NCBI RefSeq assembly: GCF_050942425.1
Contig: NZ_CP192063.1
Coordinates: 5,642,001-5,706,000, forward strand
DNA: 64,000 nt
Direction: 5' to 3'
Source: Actinoallomurus sp050942425
GTDB taxonomy: Bacteria > Actinomycetota > Actinomycetes > Streptosporangiales > Streptosporangiaceae
Below the pieces are notes generated by a model. The model had not been told where the DNA came from. It was given only the letters and a program-made list of their open reading frames with translations, and made no database searches. The position numbers and the translations under genes are program-made. Below, in pieces: positions 26,103 through 33,419 of the stretch; within the stretch, counting starts at the first letter, position 1; each line of letters begins with the position of its first letter.

Positions 26103-28288
26103 CCGCCCGGACCACCGACCTGACCGTCACGGGGATGACCTGCGGCGCGTGCGTGTCGCGCGTGGAAAAGCGGCTGGGCCGGATCGACGGGGTGAGCGCG
26201 GCGGTGAACCTGGCCACCGGCCAGGCCCGCATCACCCATCCGGCCTCGGTCACCGCCGAGGATCTGCTCGGTGCCGTGGAGCAGGCCGGATATCGCGGAC
26301 GTCTCCTGCGCCGGACTCCGGAAGAGGCTCCCGCCGACGATCCGGCCGACCGGCGCGCCCGGGAACGCGTCCTCGTGCTGACCGCGCTCACGGTTCCCGT
26401 CCTCGCCCTGTCGATGGCCCCGGGCCTGCAGTTCCGGTACTGGCAGTGGCTGGGGCTGGCACTGGCCGCTCCCGTGGCGACCTGGGGCACATGGCCGTTC
26501 CACCGGAGGGCGGCGGCCGGGCTGCGGCACGCGACGGCGACGATGGACACGCTCGTCAGCCTCGGTGTGCTCGCCTCATTCGGCTGGTCGCTGTACGCGC
26601 TGTTCCTCGGCGGCGCGGGAGCGCCGGGGATGCGGATGCCGTTCGCCTGGACGGCCACCCCGGACGGCGCGAGCGCGCACCTGTACCTCGAGGCCGCGAC
26701 CGGCGTCACGCTGTTCGTCTCGGTCGGCCGATACCTCGAGGCCCGTGCCCGGCGGCGTACCGGTTCGGCGCTGGCGGCCCTGAGCGCGCTGGTCCCCGAG
26801 AAGGCGGACCTGCGCGACGGCCGGCGGATCCCGGTCGGCGACCTGCGGCCGGGACAGCACTTCATCGTCCGGCCGGGACAGACCATCGCCACCGACGGCG
26901 TCATCGTCGAGGGCGGCTCGGCCCTCGACACCCGCCTGCTGACCGGCGAGGCGGTTCCGGCCGAGTGCGGCCCCGGAGACACGGTGACCGGCGGGGCGAC
27001 CAACGTCGGCGGCGCCCTCGTCATCCGCGCCACCGCCGTCGGCGCCGACACCCGGCTCGCGAAGATCACCGCCCTGGTCGAGGAAGCCCAACTCGGTAAG
27101 GCCCGCGCACAGCGCCGCGCCGACCAGATCGCCGGGATCTTCGTACCGATGGTGCTGGCGATCGCGGTCACCGCACTCGGATTCTGGCTCGGCGCCGGTG
27201 CCGACCCTGGTGCGGCGCTCAGCACGGGCATCGCCGTCCTCGTGGTCGCCTGCCCCTGCGCACTCGGGCTGGCCACCCCGCTGGCGCTGCTGGCCGCCAC
27301 CGGCGCCGGAGCCCGCCGTGGCGTACTGATCAGCGGGCCGGACGCCCTGGAACGGCTCGGCCGGATCGACACGGTGGTCCTCGACAAGACCGGCACGCTC
27401 ACCACCGGCCGCATGTCCCTGCTGGCGACCGCCACCGTGCCAGGCGTGAGTGAGGTCGAGGCGTTGCGGCCGGCGGGCGCCCTCGAGGATCGGTCCGAGC
27501 ATCCCATCGGCCGCGCCATCGCCCACGCGGCGCGCTCACGGGGCCCGCTGCCCGCGGTCGCCGGATTCCGCGCCACTCCCGGCCACGGGGTATCCGGCCA
27601 GGTGGACGGCCGGGCGATCAGCGTCGGCCGCTGGAACGGCGACCGGCTGCCCGGACCGCTCCGCGCCGCGATCGACCAGGCCGACCGGGACGGCCACACC
27701 AGCGTGCTCCTACGAGCCGACGACCGCCCGGTGGCGGTCCTCACGCTCGGGGACACCCTCCGCGACGGCGCGCGCGAGACGATCACGCGACTGCACAGGA
27801 TGGGACTGCGCACGGTGCTGGCCACCGGAGACCGCCCCGCCGCCGCCCGCGCCGTCGCGGAACGGCTCGGCATCACCGACCGGCACGCCGAACTCGCTCC
27901 CGCGGCCAAGGCCGAAATCGTCGATGACCTGCGGGCGCAGGGCCGTGTCGTCGCCGTAGCCGGCGACGGAGTCAACGACACCGTCGCACTCGCCCGCGCC
28001 GACCTCGGTATCGCGGTCGCCGACGGCACCGACGCCGCCATCGGCGCGGCCGACGTCACGCTCATGCGCCCTGACGTGAGCGCGATCGCCGACGCCATCG
28101 CGATCGCCCGCCGCGCGAACATGACGATCAAGGTCAACCTGGCGTGGGCGTTCGCGTACAACCTCATCACCATCCCCCCGGCCGCGCTCGGGCGGCTCAA
28201 CCCGATGCTGGCGGCCGCAGCAATGTCACTCAGCTCACTGCTGGTCGCTGCCAACAGCCTGCGCCTGCTGCGCGGGAGACGAAGGTGA
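26099..28288 (+). CDS. copA: Copper-translocating P1B-type ATPase
   Basis: This 729-residue protein starts at GTG 26099 in a GTGA overlap. An N-terminal heavy-metal domain (about 8-70) carries GMTCGAC. The membrane domain has the Cu(I) signature CPCALGLATP (about 384). The catalytic core has DKTGTLTTG (phosphorylated Asp, about 428), HPIGRAIA (nucleotide-binding His-Pro) and GDGVNDT (about 621). An ALAN-type TM7 motif is replaced by LAWAFAYNLITIP, with the usual Tyr-Asn pair. It exports Cu(I) from the cytosol. Completeness and motifs leave little doubt, and the Csp-like, YcnI, SCO1 and PCuAC neighbours confirm copper as substrate. Confidence 0.95.
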   Translation: MTARTTDLTVTGMTCGACVSRVEKRLGRIDGVSAAVNLATGQARITHPASVTAEDLLGAVEQAGYRGRLLRRTPEEAPADDPADRRARERVLVLTALTVPVLALSMAPGLQFRYWQWLGLALAAPVATWGTWPFHRRAAAGLRHATATMDTLVSLGVLASFGWSLYALFLGGAGAPGMRMPFAWTATPDGASAHLYLEAATGVTLFVSVGRYLEARARRRTGSALAALSALVPEKADLRDGRRIPVGDLRPGQHFIVRPGQTIATDGVIVEGGSALDTRLLTGEAVPAECGPGDTVTGGATNVGGALVIRATAVGADTRLAKITALVEEAQLGKARAQRRADQIAGIFVPMVLAIAVTALGFWLGAGADPGAALSTGIAVLVVACPCALGLATPLALLAATGAGARRGVLISGPDALERLGRIDTVVLDKTGTLTTGRMSLLATATVPGVSEVEALRPAGALEDRSEHPIGRAIAHAARSRGPLPAVAGFRATPGHGVSGQVDGRAISVGRWNGDRLPGPLRAAIDQADRDGHTSVLLRADDRPVAVLTLGDTLRDGARETITRLHRMGLRTVLATGDRPAAARAVAERLGITDRHAELAPAAKAEIVDDLRAQGRVVAVAGDGVNDTVALARADLGIAVADGTDAAIGAADVTLMRPDVSAIADAIAIARRANMTIKVNLAWAFAYNLITIPPAALGRLNPMLAAAAMSLSSLLVAANSLRLLRGRRR

Positions 28289-28749
28289 GCACCGTACGGG
28301 CCGCCGTCCTGGCGAGCGCGGCGACGCTGGCACTGCTGGCGGGCTGGACCATGACCGGACAAGCCGGGCGCCCCGCGCAGGTCCAGGTCTCCGGCGCGTG
28401 GGTGATGGCGCCCACCGCCGCGCAGACCGGGGCGTACTTCACCATCGCCAATGACGGCGACCAGGCCGACGAACTGGCGCGCGTCAGCTCGCCGATCTCC
28501 GCATCGGCGATGCTCACCCGGCACGCCTACACGGCCGGGGTCGGACGGATGACCATGCTCGACGGCCTGATCGTCCCCGCCCATGCCGGCGTGCGGATGA
28601 CGCCGTACACCACCAACGTCATGATCCGGCCGCGCGGACCGCTGCCCACCGGACGGACGGTGCCGTTCACCCTGGTCTTCCGGCACAGCGGCACGATCCG
28701 GGTCACCGCTGTCGTCGTCCCGCCCGGCGGCGGGCCCGCCGCACCCTGA
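28285..28749 (+). CDS. PCuAC-like periplasmic copper chaperone, atypical metal motif
   Basis: This 154-residue protein overlaps copA (GTGA). A signal or anchor helix (about 5-22) precedes the PCuAC/DUF461 beta domain: VSGAWVMAPTAAQTGAYFTIAN, MLTRHAYTAGVGRMTMLDG and PHAGVRMTPYTTNVMI-like strands. The usual copper motif is H(x10)M(x21)HxM. Here H80 and M89/M91 are present, but the second His is replaced by Asn (N111-V-M113). Copper may therefore be bound by His and Met only, or more weakly. It would pass Cu(I) to SCO1 or oxidase outside the membrane. Confidence 0.8.
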   Translation: MSTVRAAVLASAATLALLAGWTMTGQAGRPAQVQVSGAWVMAPTAAQTGAYFTIANDGDQADELARVSSPISASAMLTRHAYTAGVGRMTMLDGLIVPAHAGVRMTPYTTNVMIRPRGPLPTGRTVPFTLVFRHSGTIRVTAVVVPPGGGPAAP

Positions 28750-28878
28750 CGCTCCGAACGACGTCCGATGAACTTTGCGAAGGAATCCCTCGCCATGCTC
28801 AACCGCGGATTACGGCCTGGTGGTAGGGCTTCGGCCCGGCGTGAAGGTCAAGGACTCCAGGAGCTTGCGATGGGGCGG

Positions 28879-29475
28879 TCAGTGTTCATTGAAGATCGCT
28901 CGGGCTTCGCGCACCGCGTAACCGACCAGGACGTATCCGGCCAGCGGGTCGGCCCACCACCAGCCGAGCCCGGCGTTGAGGGCCAGGCCGGCCAGGACCG
29001 CGGCGGCCAGGATCCCGTCGATGAGGGTGACGCGTCCTTCGGTGCGCAGTACCGGGTTGTCCAGGGCGGCGCCGGTGCGGGCCTTGCCGGCGGCCAGCCC
29101 GAACATGGCCAGCGCGGTGATCGCGGTCCAGGCGATTCCGGGCGGCGAGTGGTGCGGGCGGTATCCGCTGACCAGCACCCATGTGGACTGGATCAGCAGG
29201 TAGAGCGCCAGCGCGGCGAACGCGCCGCCGATCAACCGCAGCGCCCGGCGCTGCCGAGCCGCACCGGTCCCCGACAACTCCCAGACCACCACGGTGGAGG
29301 CGCCGATCTCGACGAGGGAATCCAGCCCGAACCCGGCCAGCGCGACCGAACGAGCCGACCAGGCCGCGGCCGCGAGCACCCCGACGCCGATCACGTTCCA
29401 GCCGAGCGTGACGTACTCCAGGGCGAACCCCCGGCGGAGCAGAGCAGCGCGGGCCGATTCATCCAGAGTCGTCAC
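28879..29475 (-). CDS. Cation diffusion facilitator-like transporter, membrane domain only
   Basis: GTG at 29475 begins SVTTLDESARAALLRRG; no strong Shine-Dalgarno is visible. The 198-residue product has six hydrophobic helices, with a GLDSLVEIGAS motif in TM2 and EGRVTLIDGILAA in TM5; both supply Asp residues that form the metal site in CDF/CzcD exporters. The cytoplasmic C-terminal domain of classical CDF proteins is missing, as in a short actinobacterial subfamily. The substrate is probably Zn, Co or another divalent metal. It is on the opposite strand to the copper operon and is preceded by a small membrane ORF. Confidence 0.8.
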   Translation of the reverse strand: MTTLDESARAALLRRGFALEYVTLGWNVIGVGVLAAAAWSARSVALAGFGLDSLVEIGASTVVVWELSGTGAARQRRALRLIGGAFAALALYLLIQSTWVLVSGYRPHHSPPGIAWTAITALAMFGLAAGKARTGAALDNPVLRTEGRVTLIDGILAAAVLAGLALNAGLGWWWADPLAGYVLVGYAVREARAIFNEH

Positions 29476-29504
29476 CGAACGATTGTCCCCGCATCTGCCG
29501 GAGC

Positions 29505-29636
29505 TCAGTGGCGTCGTCGGCCACCGCGGGCAGCGGCGATCACGGCCACGATCAGCATGATGGCCAGGATGCCGATGCCGATGGTGGCGGCCCAATGGCT
29601 GTAGTGAGGGAAGCGACCGAAGCCCGCCTGGGCCAT
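29505..29636 (-). CDS. Possible small membrane protein upstream of the CDF gene
   Basis: This 43-residue ORF has one strong transmembrane helix (ATIGIGILAIMLIVAVIAAA) and an RGGRRRH tail. It sits 29 bp before the CDF start on the same strand. The ribosome site is weak, and an ATG at 29774 would give an 89-residue version with a Pro/Arg-rich N-terminus. Small membrane proteins of this form are common in actinomycetes, but I recognise no family. Confidence 0.4.
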   Translation of the reverse strand: MAQAGFGRFPHYSHWAATIGIGILAIMLIVAVIAAARGGRRRH

Positions 29637-29890
29637 CGAACAGATCCACGGCGATCGGACAGCCGGAGGCGTCGGCAGGGGGATCGCCCGGCCTCCGGGG
29701 CGGGAGGTGACGGTCAGGACGGCCGGCCGAACCGTGATGGCCGCCGGCACGATCGCTGCCGTCGAGATGGCCATGTCTTCATCGTCGCGCCGCCTGTGTA
29801 TATGCAGGGTTATCGCTCGGCTAACGATGTACCGGTCGGCTTGTTGGCACTTGCAGGCCGGTATTACGCTTTGTCATGTTCGAAAGGCAC

Positions 29891-30042
29891 CTCGTTAGGT
29901 GAGGCGTCTGTCCGGATACAGGCCACTGACCCCACGACGTCGAGAGACGCCCAGGGTCAGGACACCTCTCCCCGGCTTAAGGGGACAGGCCAAGTGGCTT
30001 CCCGCGAGGGGATACGCCGGGCAGTGCCAAAGCTCTTACGAG
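29891..30042 (+). ncRNA. M-box (ykoK) magnesium riboswitch
   Basis: Conserved M-box blocks are present in order. P1 is CTCGT (29891-29895) pairing with ACGAG (30038-30042). GTTAGGTGAGGC lies at 29894-29905. A CTGT/ACAG hairpin spans 29908-29921. GTCGAGAGACGCCC (29939-29952) is flanked by GACCC (29928) and GGGTC (29954), which pair. A CCCC/GGGG hairpin lies near 29970-29984, and GCAGTGCCAAAGCTC is at 30021-30035. These match the Mg2+-sensing aptamer that turns off Mg transporter genes when Mg2+ is plentiful. It precedes an MgtE-N/CBS protein and an NRAMP transporter by about 375 nt. It is not a Mn (yybP-ykoY) element. Confidence 0.92.
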
Positions 30043-30140
30043 ACGCGAGGGGTGCGCACCCGGGCCTTACGGGGCGGGCACCTTGTCATGGCGCGGCGGC
30101 GTGTGGATGCACGCGGCCTGGACCGGGCGGAGGTGAGGAC

Positions 30141-30212
30141 ATGTCCGGCAGTAGTCCGGGGCGAAATCAGCCCCATCGTGGCGTGTTCCGCGTTCGTTCC
30201 GATGCGCGGTAG
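30141..30212 (+). CDS. Leader mini-ORF downstream of the M-box
   Basis: ATG 30141 follows a strong GGAGGTGAGG (30129-30138) and encodes 23 residues (MSGSSPGRNQPHRGVFRVRS, then DAR), ending at TAG 30212. It lies between the aptamer and the transporter genes. Leader peptides are known to work with Mg2+ riboswitches, for example in mgtA leaders, but this one has no proline or acidic run, so its role is inferred from position and ribosome site only. Confidence 0.4.
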   Translation: MSGSSPGRNQPHRGVFRVRSDAR

Positions 30213-30314
30213 CGCTTTTCTTCTTTGCCGTCAGGGCCCGGCCCGGCACCCTTCGCGATGGTGCCGATCCGTCATGGCCGCCGGGGCGGGAAGAGTGGCT
30301 GCCGCGCGCTCTTG

Positions 30315-30335
30315 ATGGCCCCGTCCCGGGGCCAT
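30315..30335. terminator. Hairpin in the M-box leader next to a Shine-Dalgarno
   Basis: A perfect 9-bp stem (ATGGCCCCG/CGGGGCCAT, loop TCC) ends one base before GGAGGGGG (30336-30343). There is no U-tract. It could be an actinomycete-type terminator, or a structure that controls ribosome access, in the expression platform of the M-box. Confidence 0.45.
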
Positions 30336-30351
30336 GGAGGGGGTCTTCGTC

Positions 30352-30420
30352 ATGGTCAAGCAGGTAATGATCGACTCCGCCATCGCCGGTCCGCGGCTCG
30401 ATGAGGTCGGGGGCCGGTGA
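30352..30420 (+). CDS. Mini-ORF coupled to the MgtE-N/CBS gene
   Basis: ATG 30352 follows GGAGGGGG and encodes 22 residues beginning MVKQVMIDSAIAGPRLDEVG. Its TGA (30418-30420) overlaps the ATG at 30420 of the next gene (TGATG). The overlap suggests that ribosomes finishing this ORF restart at the transporter-regulator gene, whose own start has only GGGGG as a ribosome site. It may be a leader peptide of the Mg operon. Confidence 0.4.
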   Translation: MVKQVMIDSAIAGPRLDEVGGR

Positions 30421-31769
30421 TGGGGCGCCAGGGTCTTCTCGCAGCGGTACCGCGGGCGGTCCGGCAGCGGTACGGGCAGCGCAACGGCCGCCTGACCAGG
30501 ACGCGGTCGGTGCGCGAGGCCCTGATCTCGCTGGCCGGGCTGGTCGGCCAGCCGGTGATCAACCAGGCCGGCCAGCAGATCGGCAGGCTGGTGGACCTGG
30601 TCGCCCGCTGGGACGGCCGTGAGACCTATCCGGCGGTGACCGGCCTGGTCATCCAGGTCGGCCGGCGACGGTCCTGGGTGCCGTACGAGGCCGTGCACCA
30701 GGTGGAGCCGCAGGCCGTGCGGCTGCGCAGCGCGCGTCTCGATCTCCGGGAGTTCCAAGAACGCCCCGGCGAGGTCGCCTTGGCCACTCACGTACTGGAC
30801 CACCAGCTCGTCGACATCGAGGGCGTACGGGTGGTGCGCCCCTCGGACCTGTACCTCACCTCGGTCGAGGGCCGGCTGCGGCTGGTGGGCATGGACACCG
30901 GGCTCGGCGCGCTGGCACGCAGGCTGGGGCCGGTCCGCTGGCGCAGCCGCGCCGTCCCCGAGCAGGTGATCGACTGGTCCGATGTGCAGGCGTTCGGCAG
31001 TGCGGCGGGCCGAGGAGGGGCCCGGCTCGCCGCCTCTCGTACGGAACTGCGCCGCCTGCACCCGGCCGAGCTGGCCGACCTGCTGGAGGACCTGGGCCGC
31101 ACCGAGCGGCGCGAACTTCTCGACCTGGTCGGCCCGGACAACGCCGCCGACGCCCTGGAGGAGATGCGACCCGATCAGCTGGAAGGCCTGTTGAGCGAGT
31201 CCGATCCGGGCGAGGCAGCCGTACTGCTGGCCAGGATGGAACCGGATGAGGCCGCCGACGCGCTGCGCGACCTGGACGCCGATCGACGTGCGGAACTGCT
31301 GAACCGGCTGCCGAGACCGACCAGGTCGATGGTGCAGGGTCTGCTCGGCCGGGACGAGGATTGCGCCGGTGGGGTCATGACCACGCTGGTGATCCGCGCG
31401 CGGCCCGAGCAGACCGTCGCCCAGATACGGGACCTGCTGGTGGCCGAAGCCGCGCACATCGCCGACGTCGAGTCGGTCGTGGTGGTGGACGAGAACGGCC
31501 GGCTGCTGGACGACGTCACCCTCGGTGAACTCCTGCTCGCCGAGCCGGACACGATGCTGGGCGAGATGGTCGGCCCGCCCTGGCCGGTGACCATCCCCCT
31601 CGGAGCGAGCCCGGCCGAGATCGCGTCCCGGTTCGTCGAGTCCCGCCGTCTGTCGGTGGTGGTCGTCGACGAGGAAGAACGCCCCGTCGGGCGGATCCTG
31701 GCCGATGACGTGGTCGACATGCTGCTGCCCGAACGTGGCCGGTTCCACTTCCCGCGGGTGCTGTCGTGA
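30420..31769 (+). CDS. Soluble PRC-barrel / MgtE-N / CBS-pair protein (Mg2+ sensor module)
   Basis: This 449-residue protein starts at ATG 30420 (GTG 30417 is possible). A PRC-barrel-like region (about 40-115: LVGQPVINQAGQQIGRLVDLV) and a second such segment (about 120-190) come first. An MgtE N-terminal superhelical domain follows (about 210-310: LHPAELADLLEDL, DPGEAAVLLARMEPDEAADAL). A CBS pair closes the protein (about 320-445: AGGVMTTLVIRARPEQTV, VGRILADDVVDML). The MgtE transmembrane domain is absent. In MgtE the N and CBS domains bind Mg2+ and lock the channel, so this looks like a detached gate or sensor for the overlapping NRAMP gene. The upstream M-box supports Mg2+. Confidence 0.88.
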   Translation: MGRQGLLAAVPRAVRQRYGQRNGRLTRTRSVREALISLAGLVGQPVINQAGQQIGRLVDLVARWDGRETYPAVTGLVIQVGRRRSWVPYEAVHQVEPQAVRLRSARLDLREFQERPGEVALATHVLDHQLVDIEGVRVVRPSDLYLTSVEGRLRLVGMDTGLGALARRLGPVRWRSRAVPEQVIDWSDVQAFGSAAGRGGARLAASRTELRRLHPAELADLLEDLGRTERRELLDLVGPDNAADALEEMRPDQLEGLLSESDPGEAAVLLARMEPDEAADALRDLDADRRAELLNRLPRPTRSMVQGLLGRDEDCAGGVMTTLVIRARPEQTVAQIRDLLVAEAAHIADVESVVVVDENGRLLDDVTLGELLLAEPDTMLGEMVGPPWPVTIPLGASPAEIASRFVESRRLSVVVVDEEERPVGRILADDVVDMLLPERGRFHFPRVLS

Positions 31770-33103
31770 CCGCCCGGCACACCCCGCCCACCGCGACCGG
31801 CCCGGACCTGACGCCGACCGGGACCGGCCAGGCCACCGCACCTCGGGCGGGCGGACCTGGCCGGTCCCGGAGCCCGCGGCGCATGCTGATCACGGCGCTG
31901 GCGTTCGCCGGGCCCGGGCTGATCGCCGCCAACGCCGGGAACGACGCCGGCGGGATCGCCACCTACGCCTCGGCCGGTGCGCAGTTCGGCTATCGGACCC
32001 TGTTCGTCATGCTGGTGGTCACGGTCGGACTCGTGGTCGTGCAGGAAATGTGCGCCCGGCTCGGCGCGCACACCGGTGAAGGGCTGGGGTCACTGATCCG
32101 TGAGCAGTTCTCCATCCGGGTGACCGCGTTCGCGCTGGTGGCGTTCCTGGTCGCGAACGTGGGTCTGGTGGTCTCGGAGTTCGCCGGTATCGCCGCTGCC
32201 CTGGACCTGGTCGGGGTGAGCCGATACATCTCCGTGCCGATCGCCGCCGTGGTGATCTGGGCACTGGTGGTCTTCGGCTCCTACCGCTACGCCGAACGAA
32301 TCTTCCTGATCCTGTCGCTGGCGTTCTTGTCCTACCCGATCGCCGCCGCCCTGGCCCACCCGCACATCGGCGAGGCCGCACGCCAGACGATCTGGCCGCA
32401 CCTACTCGGCACCAAGGCATTCCTGCTGCTGACGGTCGCCCTGATCGGCACCACCATCACCCCGTACATGCAGTTCTACGTCGCCGGTGCCGTCGCCGAC
32501 AAAGGCATCGGCCCCACCGACTACAAGGCTGAACGCATCGACACGGTCGGCGGCGCGATCTTCGCCAACCTGATCAGCATGTTCATCATCATCGCCACCG
32601 CCGCCGCCATCCACACCCGCGCCCCACTCGACACCGCCGCCCAGGCGGCCCACGCGCTCAAACCGGTCGCCGGCCGCTTCGCCGAGCAACTCTTCGCCCT
32701 CGGCCTCCTCGGAGCCTCCGCCCTGGCCGCTGCGGTCGTCCCCCTGTCCACCGCCTACGCGATCAGCGAAGCCGCCGGCGTCGAACGCAGCGTCGGCCGC
32801 CGATTCCGCGAAGCACCCCTGTTCCTGGGCCTTTTCACCGCCCAGATCTTCATCGGCGCCGCCATCGCCCTCATCCCCGGCAACCTCATCCACCTCCTCA
32901 TCAACGCCCAACTCCTCAACGGGATCATCACCCCGATCCTGCTCACCTACGTCCTGATCCTCGCCAACCGCAGAGGACTGCTCGGTGCGGCCGCCAACGG
33001 CCCCGTCTACCGCCTCATCGCCACCATCTGCGTCATCGTCGTAGCGATCATGGCCACCGCCGCGCTCGTCATCACCGTGCTCGGCTGGTTCGGCATCGGC
33101 TGA
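31766..33103 (+). CDS. NRAMP-family divalent metal transporter, probably Mg2+-type (NRMT-like)
   Basis: GTG 31766 overlaps the previous stop (GTGA). The 445-residue protein has about 11 transmembrane helices and the NRAMP layout. TM1 reads GPGLIAANAGNDAGG (about 48-62) in place of the DPGN metal motif, and TM6 reads TTITPYMQFY (about 229-238) in place of the MPHN motif with its metal-binding Met. Loss of the soft Met ligand is a feature of NRAMP-related Mg2+ transporters. Pairing with an MgtE-N/CBS protein and an M-box makes Mg2+ the likely substrate. An alternative is a general divalent or Mn2+ importer. Confidence 0.85.
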   Translation: MTARHTPPTATGPDLTPTGTGQATAPRAGGPGRSRSPRRMLITALAFAGPGLIAANAGNDAGGIATYASAGAQFGYRTLFVMLVVTVGLVVVQEMCARLGAHTGEGLGSLIREQFSIRVTAFALVAFLVANVGLVVSEFAGIAAALDLVGVSRYISVPIAAVVIWALVVFGSYRYAERIFLILSLAFLSYPIAAALAHPHIGEAARQTIWPHLLGTKAFLLLTVALIGTTITPYMQFYVAGAVADKGIGPTDYKAERIDTVGGAIFANLISMFIIIATAAAIHTRAPLDTAAQAAHALKPVAGRFAEQLFALGLLGASALAAAVVPLSTAYAISEAAGVERSVGRRFREAPLFLGLFTAQIFIGAAIALIPGNLIHLLINAQLLNGIITPILLTYVLILANRRGLLGAAANGPVYRLIATICVIVVAIMATAALVITVLGWFGIG

Positions 33104-33419
33104 CCAACCCGAGGAGCGGCACGGGGCACCCGCAGGGCCGCCGTCGCGGATCAGAACGGAGCGTGTACTGACCGTATCCGGCCACCAGTGACCGAAGATG
33201 GCCATTGCGATAGGCGGTCTGCTCCTTTTCTGGTCTTCTGTCATCAATTCTTCGCGTTGAGTTACCAGTCAACGCGTCGACCAACGGGGCCTTTGCGCTG
33301 CGACCGGTACTGAGATTTGCCGTAAATCCAGTCGGCCGGTGAGGGGTTAGTCATTGTGATGGCGTTTTCGGTTGCCGTCGCGGGGGCCCGCGCTTCGCGG
33401 CGAAAGGATGCCTCCCCCC
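33104..33419. other. Intergenic region with inverted repeat upstream of the M4 protease
   Basis: No gene is seen. An inverted repeat GCGTTGA-N8-TCAACGC lies at 33254-33275 and could be an operator for the protease gene. A GC hairpin (CGCGGG/CCCGCG) lies near 33379-33394, just before the ribosome site. The AT-richer stretch 33210-33260 may hold the promoter. Confidence 0.35.

Noticed and set aside
25870..28686. 938-codon open frame antisense to the copper ATPase
   Set aside because: Low-complexity Arg/Ser/Ala translation lying opposite a gene with all catalytic motifs; long antisense frames are expected at this GC content.
28768..29604. Plus-strand 278-codon frame after the PCuAC gene
   Set aside because: It is antisense to the cation-efflux gene and its small upstream ORF; only the first 35 codons are free of overlap and they match nothing.
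29891..30042. Manganese (yybP-ykoY) or cobalamin riboswitch
   Set aside because: GTTAGGTGAGGC, GAGAGACGCC and the CAAAGCTC end with P1 closure are M-box features; the B12 box is absent.
30067..30249. 60-residue Cys-containing minus-strand ORF across the leader
   Set aside because: No ribosome site, overlaps the riboswitch leader, and runs against the operon direction.
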